NCBI GenBank assembly: GCA_964019415.1
Contig: OZ025884.1
Span: 3,231,193-3,295,192 of the forward strand
Direction: 5' to 3'
Source: Ianthella basta
Lineage: Eukaryota; Porifera; Demospongiae; Verongiida; Ianthellidae
Length of the DNA stretch: 64,000 bases
Numbering within the stretch: position 1 is the stretch's first letter; the number at the start of each line of letters is the position of its first letter. Both the position numbers and the translations under genes were made by a program. The notes below the pieces were generated by a model. That model did not search any database, had not been told where the DNA came from, and saw nothing but the letters and a program-made list of their open reading frames with translations. Shown here piece after piece: positions 24,001 through 35,185 of the stretch.

Positions 24001-25992
24001 TTTGCACACTTTGGTGCCATGATTTCCTGAAGTACGGCGTGCTGTTCCACTGTCTATAACAAACTCCGCGAGGGTAGCTAGTTTCCCATCATGTAAAATA
24101 TCATGCTTTTCGGTTGAAAGCCAAGCCAATTCATTCAAGGAACCTCTTTGCGTTGGTATATTATAATTTACAAATGGTTCTAGTCCCCCTTCAACAAACT
24201 AAAGTAGATTCGTCTCAGAGCGCCACCATGTTAAAATGCCGTCGCTCCGTTTTCATGATATTTGAAGCTATATCTCACAGCTGAGTCTTTCAATAGGCTT
24301 CTACTAGTATTACCATGAAAACACATGCATATGTCATAATTTCGTTTGATACATGGCAAATTGCAAACAAAGATGATTGCGAGCCTTGTAAAGAGTAGAC
24401 CTTGAGCGTGGCCATCTTGAATTGCCCGAAATGTACATACTTATATAGTCCATTACAAACATGAAGCCATACAAATACCTAAAAGTAAACACAATATAGG
24501 GGCACCTTTGGAGCTCCAACAAGCACAAACACTACACACAACATGTGCACTGACAACACACAATGACAAACACACATACGTACTGTAGTAATGTACCAAC
24601 ACCACCTGGGGGTACTGCATGGTGGTCTGGAACACAGGCAAGCACAAGATTGAAGGACAAAGCTATTGGGACAACCTATTTGACACACACATGGAGATGC
24701 AGTACAGTGATTACTGTACTATGTCTCCATGTGTGTGTCAAATAGTTAAGCAACTAGCAATGATGTAGCATACGAATAGGTGTACACTGTACATACCCAA
24801 CGTGCGGACCACACATCCATACTTTGCAGAGGTGAGAGTCGGCATTTCAGGGCTTGGAATATTGGAACGGGGTCCATCCCATAGATGAGCAGTGTCCTCA
24901 ACTGCGACATGTTCTGAACACATGTGGCCACAGCTGAAGGTGGCAGATCACCATGTGAAAAATAATCTAAGGTAGCAAGAGAGCATTGATTGACACGACT
25001 GAATGTGGTTGACATTGATGGTCTAATCACTAGATGACCAAGGTAGCAGATTGCTGAAGGGTGGCAAGGGGAGGGTCAGTGCTTCAAATAATTAGCATGA
25101 CTCGTTCTGCTGGTTTAACAAATATACAAATCCATTTCTAGCAGTCATGAAGGCAAGTTAGGAACAGGACAAGTAAACCCATAAGCAGCAATAAGGGAGA
25201 GGGAGGTAGCAGCAAACAACAAAGCAGTTATGGCCAACAAAACATTCACAAGATTGCTCTCTACTTCTGTACTGTGCATGGTGAGATGTGAGCACTGATG
25301 TCCAACACCCACACCCACACTCCCTCATTACAGTCACCCACCACCCACCCTCAGCTACACAACAACTGCATGCAAGGGAGATTTCAAACTTTGCTGAATC
25401 AGCACAACTTCAGTTAATGGCCCAACTCATACATGTACATACCCTACATGGTATAGTATAATTGCAGGCATGTAGTGACAGGCTCACCTCCAATATCAAG
25501 ATGGGTTATTGAACAGTTGTCCTTAACTCCATTCAGTATAGGAAATAGTGTGCTGCCACCCCACAGCTCAAGTCCCTTCAGCCGGCAGTGAGCAGCCATC
25601 TTCTTTAGGATACTGCTGTCACCCTGCATCTACAGAAATGTCTATGATGTAATGTGATGCATCTCAAACTCATTCACACATTTCACCTCAGAGTGGGAGT
25701 AAAACGGCACATGTTATGCACTCAAACAACTCAAGTGTAGAAAGTAGCAGCATAAATAGAAGGAAGCCACACAGTGGATTCATGTAAGCTGGTCCTTCAG
25801 AGTCTACACCACATAACTATATACCAGGTGAACATGCACTACTTACTTCAAGAGCACTGATGAAGGTGACATCCAACTCCTCCAATGGCCTGTGGTTAAA
25901 CATCTCAGCCAGTGCCTCTGAAGTGCAGCTTACAACCACTTCCAGCTTCAACTTCTTCAGTGACCCAGCAGCCTCACACAATGTCCTGGCAT
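21027..25992 (-). CDS. NLR B LRR exons and terminal exon
   Basis: Exons 25992-25847, 25629-25488, 24966-24797 and 21299-21027. Repeat units include SLKKLKLEVV, PLEELDVTFI and ALREVSLFEVPEELVVSV. The terminal exon has an eight-codon insertion (LASCIDST region) relative to A and C, which D shares in ten-codon form. Confidence 0.8.
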
Positions 25993-28900
25993 CTATGTGA
26001 ATAGGAGAATAGGAACAAGGGAGAATGGAGGAACACATGACACATCTGGCAGCTACACAAAAGGAAACAGGGGGAATTAATTAGTGGTTAAGACATGGGC
26101 ACCAGGGTGTCATGGCATATAAAATACACTCACACTAGGGCACTTCTCATAATGACTGAATGCCCATGTCCTAACCAGCATAGCATTTGTTGCCATGGGC
26201 AACCGATACAATGAGGTACTTAACACACACTATATGCACCACACAAGCAACACAAACTATGTACTAAATAATGCATGGCAATGTATACAATAAGTACATG
26301 GGTTACTTGTACATAATTTATACTTCATTAAAGGAGACACTGATGAAGTAACACATGTGCAACCTCCATAGAATAAGGATGACACCAATAGTTAGTGTGG
26401 TCCATTCACTCACCTTCAGTGGAGAACTGGGCTAAACGTAGTGACAGTGACTGCAAAAGAGGATTGGAGCTCACAACTGAACATACATGATGGAAACTGG
26501 TGTGGGATAAGGAATGTGGGTATATTGGTGTGTGTAGTTCAGTCAGGTGCTTGCACTTGGTGAGGCAGTGGCAAAGTGCCATGGTGTCAAATGGAGTGAG
26601 GTACAAATCAAAGGTGAGACAACTGTTCAACTCAGTTACAATGCTCTGGGTGAGAGACTCATTCTGAGACTCAAACAAAGTGTGAAATAAATACAAAAGA
26701 TAAGGATCGTCAGTGTTACACTTCGATGGCAAGTCACCACCTGTGGCAAAAATGGCCTTGTTAACCTCTGCGGACTTGAGCTGTGTCAGACTGGCAAAGA
26801 ATTTCAGAACCACCGTGAACTTGGGATTGTGGCGGTGTTTCCTCCAGAAGGCAGCTTGTTCTGTCTTGGGCAACAGGGAGAGATGATAGGCAGCGAAGTA
26901 CTCCTGCTTTGGGGTGTGACTGAAGTTGAGTGTACTTGAAGAGCCATCCTGGTCTGGGTGCAAGTGAAGGAGGCCTGCAAAGAACGAATCCTCCAGGATT
27001 TCATCACATTTGATTGTGGTATGGAAAACACGGCGCACTTCATCTTCTTGGAAGATATAGTCAGGTGGTTCTTGGGTCAGACCTTTGAAGGCGAGGATAC
27101 CGAGGGATGACAACAGGTGCTCAACATCGGGTGGGAGGTTGGTGAGAGATGGGTCAATTCGGTATGCTTTCTTTATTTTCTGTTTCTCTCGAGTGATGGT
27201 CATTGCAACAGAAGATTTATAGCACTCTGTCATTGTTGCAGGGAATGATGACCTGCCTTCAATATCGTGATTGTAGATGGAACAGAAGATTGCCAAGTTC
27301 ATTGGTATGTAAGCACCTCCCATGAGGTCTGGACGGGCCCTCAGATCAGACAACATGGCCTCCCCCTTGCCTGGCTCACTCTTGAAGAAGTCCTTCACAT
27401 ATGACTCCACTGCTGCCTCATCAAATCCAAGGATCTCGAAGAAGACTGTCCTGTGCTCTTGTAGAAAGGGGCAGAAACCAGGACGTGTGGTCACTATGTA
27501 GTGTGCTTGGGGAAGCAGTCGTCCTCCCAGGAGTGCTCCTAGGAGGGATCCATCGGGGCTGGCAATCAGGCCACGTGCCTCATCTGCTCCATCAAATAAC
27601 ATAAGTATGTTCTCTCCCTCGCTCTCCAGCAGTGCTTCAGTTAAGGTAGAGCACTTCTTCCCTGCGATGTAGTATCGTAGAAGTTGCTCCAGTCCAGCTT
27701 CACTGGCATCTTTCAGTGCTTGTGACACGGCCTTGTCACGCAGAGGGAAGAACAGAATGAGGGAGAAGTCGCTGGGCTCATTGCTGGCCATTTTCTGACA
27801 CAGGTGTTTGAGGAAGGTGGTTTTACCTGTGCCAGGCTGCCCGAAAATGATCCTGATTTGCTGGGGTCCTCTATGGAGGAAATCATCAACTGTCACTTGT
27901 TTAGACGCTCCTTCTGACAGTCGTACGCCGCAGTTACGGAATCGTTTCAGGAACTCACTCTGGTCTATGTCTCCCTTCTTTCTCGGTTGAGGGTCATTCT
28001 GCAGTACAGCTACTTTTGTAAATTGTAGCTCATGTGGCCCTTCTGTGAGGAGCAGCCGCTGGTACCTGCTGTAGGCAAGCCTCCTTGCATGTTGGAGTGG
28101 CTCTGAGAGGACAAGACACACCTCCTCCTACAAGAGGAGCGGAGGGATGATAAAAAAGTTGGATGCAAAATGAGTATACTTGACAAATTAGATTCACAGT
28201 AATTAATGTCAGTTGATCTAGCCTCTGCTGTACTAGTGGGCTAGTACTCTTCTGGAAGATCTTACACAGTACACGTCCCACACTGTGCACCCAGTTAGTT
28301 GTGAGGTTAAAAAGGCAGCACACCCAACACACAACATGTTCACACTTTGCGACTTTCTGGCCCAAAGACAAAGTTGAGATGTGCCTGGTTTAACACTTCA
28401 ATCAGGAACACTTAGGGTCCATCTTGTGTCTATTCAAGACTCGTAATGTTGTGCCTGATTGTGCACCACAGACATGACCAGAGGACTAGGTAAGCTGACC
28501 AGAAGAAGGCTCTGTCTCTGCTACACCCCACACTGCACACACCCCACACTGTACACATCCCACACTGTACACACCCCACACTGTACAAACCCCACACTGT
28601 ACACACCCCACACTGTACATGTCCCACACTGTACACGCCCCACACTGTACACACCCCACACAGTACACACCCCATACTGTACACGTCCTACACTGCACAC
28701 ACCCCACACAGTACACACCCCATACTGTACACATCCCAGGCCACACTGTACACACCCCACAGTGTACACACCCCACACTGTACACACCCTACACAGTACA
28801 TACCCCATACTGTACACGTCCCACATTGCATGTACACACCCCACACTGTACACACCCCACACTGTACACACCTCATACCGTACACGTCCCACACTGTACA

Positions 28901-30319
28901 CGTCCCACACTGTACACACCCCACACTGTACACACCCCACAGTGTACACACCCACACTATGCACGTCCCACACTGTACACACCCCACGCTGTACACACCG
29001 CACACTGTACACACCTCACACTGTACACACCCCATGCTGGACACGCCCCACACTGTACACACCCCACACTGGCCCAGTTTGGTTCAAACGCAGGTTAATA
29101 AATATGGAATGCTTAAACATGTCTACATGCACTCCTCACTTTGCCATCTAGGTCAGCAGGCTTGTAGTCAGACTGTGCTGCAACCTCTCTCAATCCCTCT
29201 CTGATCTCCCCCTCTACCTCTGTGCTGTGTCTTGCCTCCACTGCATACAAAGGAGACAAACTCTGAGATTACTACTCACTCATGCACGTTGCCCACATAG
29301 GAAATGCCCCACATGCATACTCATTAAATATACCCACTCCATGAAGTTGTAGAGGCTCATTGCTACATTAGGTGAAATCAGAGAGGTAAATTGTGAGCAT
29401 CAGACGTAGCAGATGGCATGCAGGTAATAGACAATTGAAACAGGGCCTTCCAGCCACATAGGCCTTCGTCAGCTGTACAAAAACTGAAAAGTTGCAGTGT
29501 TGGTTATATAGCAAAGATTTGGCGCGAACTAGTGTGTGTGCATGATGTGTAATCACTTAAAGTTAAAATGCGTGGGTGTGGCAGTGCCTAAAGTGGGTGA
29601 CTGTCACACAAATAACATTCTAGTCACTGTTGTAGTTAACGGTGTGGTCTAGCATGGGGAGGGGATTGGTTGAGGATAGGGATCCAGATCATTGGCAGTA
29701 GCAAGCCTCTTTCCAGGTTCATGTTGGGATTCGTTGTTCTAATTTCAATAGCTTTCTCTGTTCTTCTCTGCCAGTAGCCGCTCATTCTTCTCCACTGTGG
29801 CTCCTTTCCAATCAATTGTGTGGTTAGAGTCCTTCCTTACTTCTCCAATTATACCAACTCCACTGCTACTAATTCTACATTGAGACTTGCTATGAACTAG
29901 TGTGGTGACCTGATGTGGCCAAACACTGTATACAATGGAACTACTGCACATATTTATCTGTGTAGCATTAAGGGAAGGGCTATATACAGGGTGGAAACAT
30001 TCCATACCTGCACACTTCTTGAAACTCTCTGCTGCTGATTCCAGCTCATTTGCCCATGCCCTGTAATTGCTGCGTCGTAGCATATCTGTAAATATGGAAA
30101 ACTCTCTGTCACCCTTTCCAAGCAGGATTGTAATGATTTGACCAATTTGGTTCATCTCCCCTGACAGGTCAGTCACACTGCGTGCCTCCATAGTACTCAT
30201 AAAGCCGCCGGCTGGTTTCTGTAACATGTCACAAAGACCTGTCATTAAGATGTGTTCTTTTAGCTTCCCTTGCAATTTCACCAAAGCACTCTTGTTCCAC
30301 TTAGACATTGAAGCTGGAC
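21027..30319 (-). CDS. NLR gene B: CARD-NACHT-LRR receptor, 5' end missing
   Basis: Exons joining in frame: 30319-30008 (CARD), 29240-29140, 28127-26414 (NACHT), 25992-25847, 25629-25488, 24966-24797 and 21299-21027. Phases are 1,0,1,0,1,0, the same downstream series as in A. The CARD exon opens in phase 1, so at least one 5' exon with the start codon is still to be found; retroelements fill 31.0-37.3 kb upstream. The terminal intron (21300-24796) is swollen by several insertions. A role as a cytosolic sensor signalling through CARD-CARD contacts is inferred from the family. Confidence 0.8.
21354..22440 (-). mobile_element. Insertion sharing one terminal hairpin with the element above
   Basis: Sequence absent from the same intron of A, C and D, between ACAAGAAC and AACAAAC. 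It begins with the reversed terminal hairpin of the hairpin-ended family (CGAGTTAAAAACTCG then GGGG...CCCC). The remaining kilobase, including a CA-rich part at 21640-21710, is unlike copies 1-3. Could be a third internal variant or a composite. Confidence 0.4.
22620..23300. repeat. AT-rich dispersed repeat with GCGAAAATTTT motifs
   Basis: Intronic sequence rich in inverted motifs such as AAAATTTTCGCG, CGTGAATNGCT and TATACGGTA at its end. Similar motifs occur in gene D at 58366-58589. Probably MITE remnants. No coding capacity. Confidence 0.35.
23710..24517 (-). mobile_element. Hairpin-ended nonautonomous element, copy 3
   Basis: 808 bp in inverse orientation, flanked by AACAAG at 23704-23709 and 24518-24523. 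The ends match copy 1 (right end here reads as GGAGCTCCAAAGGTGCCCC when reversed), but most of the interior is different. The uninterrupted target is preserved in the other NLR copies. Located in the terminal intron of gene B. Confidence 0.7.
24676..24745. repeat. Foldback palindrome in NLR B intron
   Basis: The best preserved of four: a ~32-bp arm from CTATTTGACACACACATGG to the core CAGTACAG, loop TGATTA, and the matching return arm. Same intron position as in A, C and D. Confidence 0.65.
25145..25266 (-). CDS. Possible alternative terminal exon (hydrophobic tail), NLR B
   Basis: Opens in phase 1 after AGTACAG and encodes E-VESNLVNVLLAITALLFA followed by a further hydrophobic stretch and a stop after about 39 residues. 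Equivalent to the candidates in A, C and D. The downstream half differs from A by frame-changing indels, but the first 22 codons are conserved. Confidence 0.4.
26414..28127 (-). CDS. NLR B NACHT exon
   Basis: A 1,714-nt exon. Acceptor CTTGTAG opens with EEVCLVLSEPLQHARR; the donor is GTGAG. Walker A GQPGTGKT near residue 96, Walker B LMLFDGADE near 177, sensor VTTRPG. Conserved with A, C and D along its length; all ATPase motifs intact. Confidence 0.9.
28520..29071 (+). repeat. 16-bp minisatellite in NLR B intron
   Basis: About 34 copies of CCCCACACTGTACACA with variants, the complement of the unit in gene A. It occupies the intron between the linker and NACHT exons. Open frames across it on both strands are artefacts. 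One or two more units stand alone at about 28265-28292, separated by ~230 bp of sequence like that of gene C. Confidence 0.9.
29140..29240 (-). CDS. NLR B linker exon between CARD and NACHT
   Basis: A 101-nt exon, phase 1 in and phase 0 out, with acceptor TATGCAG and donor GTGAGG. Encodes EARHSTEVEGEIREGLREVA and a short acidic end. Gene D has the same exon at 63814-63726, four codons shorter. Confidence 0.7.
29342..29856 (-). mobile_element. 5'-truncated Penelope-like element fragment
   Basis: About 515 bp present in gene B but absent at the equivalent place in D (63911-63920). Flanked by ACTCCA at 29336-29341 and 29857-29862. On the minus strand it encodes HTIDWKGATVEKNERLLAEK, then after a one-base shift AIEIRTTNPNMN. 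This resembles the C-terminal part of the GIY-YIG nuclease of Penelope-like retroelements. Family assignment is from pattern memory. Confidence 0.5.
30008..30319 (-). CDS. NLR B CARD exon
   Basis: A 312-nt exon, phase 1 in and phase 1 out (acceptor TTCACAAG, donor GTATGG). It encodes about 100 residues in CARD order: KLQGKLKEHI (helix 1), LCDMLQKPAGGFMS (helix 2), EMNQIGQIITILLGKG (helices 3-4) and EFSIFTDMLRRSNYRAWANE (helices 5-6). CARDs recruit partners by homotypic contact, for example adaptor proteins or caspases. The call is by eye; a death-effector relative is less likely. Confidence 0.65.
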
Positions 30320-30517
30320 CTTGTGAAGGAGAACAACACATAAAATGCATGGACAGCTAATACACATACAACATTATACAGACTCAGTCTAGCCATTGTA
30401 ACAGCATATACATATACTGTGCAGACACTGGAAGAAAAATAAATGAAATACATCATCATTTCTTCAGATAGAAATCATAGATTAAATTTGCAATGAAACA
30501 TTTAAGCCATATTCAGT

Positions 30518-30835
30518 TTTAGGTGAGGGGGTTGTGGGGAGGGAAAGAAGTCGTAATTGGACTGAGGGGGTGAGGGGTTGAGGACGAGGTGAGGGGGTGA
30601 GGGGGTGAAGGTAGGGGACTGAGTGGGTGTGGGGCTGAGGGGTAAGGGGTTGAGAGGGAGGGAACTGAGAGCGTGTGGGACTAAGGGGTGATGGACGAGT
30701 GTGAGGGGGCAAAGAGAACTGAGGGCACAGAGGGGGTGTTGGAACGAAGAGGTGAGGGATGGAGGGAGTGGATGGGAGACTGAGGGGTGAGGGAATGCTG
30801 GAAGTGATCGAAGGGACAAGGGGTGGGGGTGGGGA
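30518..30835 (+). repeat. G-rich degenerate tandem repeat
   Basis: Irregular copies of a GAGGGGGTGAGGGG-like unit, strongly G-biased on the plus strand, upstream of the CARD exon of gene B. Long Pro/Ser-rich frames on the minus strand are by-products of composition. Confidence 0.7.
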
Positions 30836-32141
30836 ATGATTGGGGCAGTCCAATTGGAACTTCCATCTAAGGCCATACATGCATTTCAAAAGGTTTCCAT
30901 GGTATACATAACTGTCTAACTGAGATGATGACTAGTGAGAGAAAAATGGCGACTATGGCGGACTCTTGATTCCCGAAGTTGAACGAAGTGTGTAAGTACT
31001 ATTGCAGTATCCTTTGCACTGCCTTCAGATCCTGATCAGTGCAAATGCCCAGTTGCTGCCGGTGCAATGGCAGAGGGCATTGCAAAAGCTGTACATGCCA
31101 CAAATCGGGCCGACTTTGTACCGATTGCCTGCCTAGTCGAAGAGGCCATTGCAGATAGGCATAAATCCTCAAGTCTCTACATCAGTTGAATTGCCAAGGA
31201 GAAGAGCAAGTACCCAACTCCAAGATGCTGTTAACTGTGACCAAGACGGATCAAGTAGTGGTATTAGCACAAGAGACCACAGTAGCCCACCACGATCGCA
31301 ACGGGGCCATGGAGATCATCAACAAGAGGAAGAAAGCAGCCAGATGGACAGCAACGGTGTCACGGCGAGTCTACCTACCTATAGAGATGCTCATCAACCT
31401 GTTTTCCAGTGGGGAGAAGTGGATGGAGCCACGTTTTCAGAGTCAATTCGGACTGCATATGCAGAAGTAGTTCAGTGGCGCCGAAATGTGTTTAAAATAC
31501 CCTCCAGTAAGGCTGGAAAGGCCTTCGTAGCAGAACTGGGGCATCTACTTCATGCCTATGCAGAAGGGAGCACTCTGGAGTCGTTTGCCTTGATGTGTGC
31601 GATGACAATGCCAGCATTGTTGCTGCAAAAGCCCCACAAGACATCTAAAGCCAAGGATCATGTGGAGTGTTTAGAGTGGCGAATGGAATCTTGGAAGAAA
31701 GGCGACATCCTCATGCTACTTCATGAAGGTCGCACTATACAGAGTCGACTTCTGTCATCCAAGCGTGACATTAGAGCAGAGGCTCAAACAGCACCAACCT
31801 TTGCTAGGCTGATACATGAAGGAAAGATCAAACAGGCCATTCGCCTGTTGACTGACCAGGGTAGTGGAGAGAAGTTGAATCTGGATGATTACGTGGCCTC
31901 TACGGGTGGCAACGAGGAACGGAAGACAGTACGACAAGTGCTACTGGAAAAGCATCCCAAAGGACGCCCTCTCCAACTCAGCACACTATCTGTACAAGAT
32001 TCACCCTGTCAAGAGCCCCACCCAGTTATGTTTGAGCAGATCAATGGTGCCCTTATACATTCCACCACTCTAAAGACAGAAGGCACAGCAGGGCCATCTG
32101 GGATAGATGCAGTGGGATGGAGGCGGCTGGTCACCTCCTTC

Positions 32142-35100
32142 AATCAATCAATCAATCAATCATACACAGCTTTATCTCCAATGCTGGAGGTTGCTGGAAT
32201 TATTTTCTAACAGTTCTGTGCAAGAAATAGTTCACATCATGCTGTACTAAATAGTTCAATAATTAACTGTTCAATTTACTTTCAGATCATCAGCCCATCT
32301 TTTCCTTGGTCTTCCCCTCGGTCGCTTTCCGGGCACATTCTCCATATACACCTTCTTTACCATCCTGTCATCTGTCATTTCTTCCATCTTCTTTAACCAT
32401 TCTGTCTTCTTGTTCTCTACTCTTGATACCACTGCCACCTGTCCCAGTCTTGATCTAATATCAACATTCCTCACTTTGTCCAACATAGTCACTCCTTCCA
32501 CTCTCCTCAGGCATCTCATTTCAAGGGCTTGTATTCTGCTCTTGTGTCTCTCTAGCAGGGTCCAGGTCTCACACGCATACAACAGGGTTGGCATCACCGT
32601 GGCATTGATCACTCTAAGTTTTGTTGCCTTGCTCAGTTCTCTTCGATCAATTATCTCTTTTCTCATAGCTCCAATCACTTTGGATGCTGCTCCTATTCTG
32701 TGGTCTACCTCTGCTTCACATGATCCCTCTTCATCTAACATGGCTCCTAGATACTTCATTGTCTTCGCATTTTCTATCTCCACTCCATTTACTGTAATGT
32801 TGCATGTGCCTCCTCCTCTCTTCACCACCATTACCTTTGTCTTTCCCCAATTGATTGTCATTCTCCATTTCATCATCACTTCATCCAGCACCTTCACATT
32901 TCTTTCTGCATCCTCATCTCTTTCTGTCACTAACATTAGGTCATCGGCAAACAAGAGAAGCTGTATTGTGCCTGTTTCCATCTCAACTCCTCCTTCAAAC
33001 CTCTGTTTTGCCTCCCTCACAATGTTGTCCATAAAGATGTTAAATAGCCATGGTGACATAGTGCATCCCTGTCTCACTCCTTGTCCTACTCCAAACCAGT
33101 CTGATTTCTGACCTTGAACGCTGACACATGCCTTACCATCATCATATAGTGACCTCACTGCTCTTATCAGCTCACCATTCACTCCATATGCCCTAAGCAC
33201 TCTCCACAATAACTCCCTGTCTACCCTGTCGTATGCTTTCTCTAAGTCCACGCAAACCATCAGCATCCTCTTGTTCTTTTCAATAATCTTCTCTCCTAAC
33301 TGCCTGACAGTAAACAACTGGTCTACACAGCTCCTCCCTCTTCGGAATGCCCCCTGCTCTTCCAACACTTTCCCTTCGGTGATTGTCCTCATCCTCTTCT
33401 CCAACACACTGGCATACACCTTGCCAGGTATACTCAGCAAGCTGATGCCCCGGTAATTCTCGCATTGGGTTCTGCTTCCTTTCTTGTGGATCGGGACAAT
33501 CAGTGCCCTTCGCCAGTCCATTGGGACACTCCCACTCCTCCATGCCAGGTCCATGATTTTGTGCAGCCACTCTACCACTACCCCTCCACCTGCTTTCAGC
33601 ATTTCTCCAGTGACCCCACATACTCCAGGTGCTTTCCTATTTTTCAGTCTCAAGATGCTTGAGCACACTTCCTCCATACTTATCCTCTCATGTCTAGTCC
33701 CCTCTACTCGTTCCTCTTCTCTGCTTGCAATTTTGCATTCATTCTGTTGAACTCCTTCACCCTGTAACAGTGATGCAAAGTACTCTTTCCACCTATTCCT
33801 AACCTCTTCCTCCTCACACAGCACCTGTCCACTTTCATCACATACTCTTCCCACTTCACTGCTACCCTTTGTCCTATCTCTTATCTTCGCCCAAAACCTC
33901 CTCTGATTGTGTTGGAAATCTCCCTGCAATGTCTCGCCAATTTTCTTCCATTCCTCATTTTTCGCTTTCCTCACTGTATGACTTGCTGCCCTTTTGGCCT
34001 TCAGGTAAACTTCCTTTGCATCCTCAGTCTTCACTTGTAGCCACCTCTTATATGCCTCCTTCTTGCTTTTCACTGCCACTTCAACCTCCTTGCTCCACCA
34101 TGCAGTCCTCTTCTCTTTTCTGACTTTCTTTCTTCCACACACTACTTCAGCTACCTCCTTAACGTCACTCTTAAATTCATTCCATGCCGCTTCCACATCA
34201 TCCCCATTCACACACTTTGCTTCCCTCATTTTTTGGCTCAGTTTTGCACAATATTTCGTCTTTCCCTCTTTAGTTCGCAGTCTCTCACTTCTCAGCTGAC
34301 TCTTCTTTTCTGTCTTCTTAGTCTGCTTTCTACCCCTCACTTTCATCTTCATCAGCACCAGGTGGTGATCGCTACCAATCTCAGCCCCGCATACCACTCT
34401 CACATCATTCACATCTTTTCTTAGATCTGATCTTACTAAAAAGTAGTCTATGATGGACCGAAGTTGTCTTCCTGGACACTTCCAGGTGAACTTATGAATT
34501 TCTTTGTGCTCAAAGTGGGTATTCATTATGCTGAATTCATTTTCTGCACTAAACCTGAGTAACCTGCTTCCACTATCATTCTTCACCCTTTCACCATGCT
34601 TCCCAATCACACCAATCCATTCTTCCTCATCATTGCCGACCCTTGCATTAAAATCTCCCAGTACTACCACCTTGTCCCCTCTAGGTACTCTATCTACCAC
34701 TTCCTGAAGTTGTGCATAGAACCCATCTTTGGTTTCGTTGTCCCTGTCATCTGTTGGGGCATACACCTGCACGAGCGTCATCCACACTCCCGCGACCCGT
34801 AGCCTAATCATTACGCACCTTTCACTTACGCACCTCCAGCTTCTGACGCAGTCCGCCAAGCGCTCTGCTACGATTATCCCCACACCGCACTTCGCTCGCC
34901 CTTCTGTCACTCCAGCGTAGACATACCTCGCTCCATCTATTTCTGTCATGCCATTTCCTCTCGCTTTAGTTTCACTGAGACCGAGGACATCGATGTTGTA
35001 ACGCGCCATTTCCCGAACCACTTCTTCTTCTCTCGATCTTAATGTTCTAACGTTCCAGGTACCTATTCTATAGATATTACTTGCCTCCTCAGTTGGCGAT

Positions 35101-35185
35101 ACCATCATTGGTGCTTCGGTGGGTTGTCAAATCGTAGACAAGGAGCCCGACGCGAAGGCTAATCTGCCGCCATTTTCTCTCACGT
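32142..35185 (-). mobile_element. Full-length RTE-type LINE with perfect 12-bp target duplication
   Basis: 3,044 bp on the minus strand, inserted in the older RT element and flanked by GTCACCTCCTTC at 32130-32141 and 35186-35197. The 3' end is a short (TTGA)n tail at 32142-32163, as in RTE elements. The 5' leader is about 77 bp and contains one short upstream ATG. Removing it rejoins the host frame (VTSF to CKEF). Confidence 0.85.
32271..35108 (-). CDS. RTE-type LINE endonuclease-reverse transcriptase, intact
   Basis: A 945-residue uninterrupted protein. N-terminal APE endonuclease: IGTWNVRTLRSRE near residue 16, GLSETKARG near 43, VVLGDFNARVG near 147, DYFLVRSDL near 223 and GSDHHLVLM near 247, so all catalytic motifs are kept. 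Reverse transcriptase: RKAPGVCGVTGEML, NYRGISLLSIPGKVY, VDLEKAYDRVDRELLW, GVRQGCTMSPWLFNIFMDN and LLLFADDLMLVTE. The C-terminus KRPRGRPRKRWADDL is typical of RTE-clade proteins. The length and order match the single-ORF RTE plan. Intact motifs, tail and flanking duplication imply recent insertion. Confidence 0.9.
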   Translation of the reverse strand: MMVSPTEEASNIYRIGTWNVRTLRSREEEVVREMARYNIDVLGLSETKARGNGMTEIDGARYVYAGVTEGRAKCGVGIIVAERLADCVRSWRCVSERCVMIRLRVAGVWMTLVQVYAPTDDRDNETKDGFYAQLQEVVDRVPRGDKVVVLGDFNARVGNDEEEWIGVIGKHGERVKNDSGSRLLRFSAENEFSIMNTHFEHKEIHKFTWKCPGRQLRSIIDYFLVRSDLRKDVNDVRVVCGAEIGSDHHLVLMKMKVRGRKQTKKTEKKSQLRSERLRTKEGKTKYCAKLSQKMREAKCVNGDDVEAAWNEFKSDVKEVAEVVCGRKKVRKEKRTAWWSKEVEVAVKSKKEAYKRWLQVKTEDAKEVYLKAKRAASHTVRKAKNEEWKKIGETLQGDFQHNQRRFWAKIRDRTKGSSEVGRVCDESGQVLCEEEEVRNRWKEYFASLLQGEGVQQNECKIASREEERVEGTRHERISMEEVCSSILRLKNRKAPGVCGVTGEMLKAGGGVVVEWLHKIMDLAWRSGSVPMDWRRALIVPIHKKGSRTQCENYRGISLLSIPGKVYASVLEKRMRTITEGKVLEEQGAFRRGRSCVDQLFTVRQLGEKIIEKNKRMLMVCVDLEKAYDRVDRELLWRVLRAYGVNGELIRAVRSLYDDGKACVSVQGQKSDWFGVGQGVRQGCTMSPWLFNIFMDNIVREAKQRFEGGVEMETGTIQLLLFADDLMLVTERDEDAERNVKVLDEVMMKWRMTINWGKTKVMVVKRGGGTCNITVNGVEIENAKTMKYLGAMLDEEGSCEAEVDHRIGAASKVIGAMRKEIIDRRELSKATKLRVINATVMPTLLYACETWTLLERHKSRIQALEMRCLRRVEGVTMLDKVRNVDIRSRLGQVAVVSRVENKKTEWLKKMEEMTDDRMVKKVYMENVPGKRPRGRPRKRWADDLKVN

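Noticed and set aside
28459-29151. 230-residue plus-strand frame and others across 28.4-29.2 kb
   Set aside because: Same minisatellite artefact in gene B; no splice context or codon structure.
30482-30889. Pro/Ser-rich minus-strand frames near 30.5-30.9 kb
   Set aside because: Explained by the G-rich degenerate repeat on the plus strand.
32410-34920. Several plus-strand frames of 60-233 residues
   Set aside because: Antisense shadows of the intact RTE reverse transcriptase on the minus strand.
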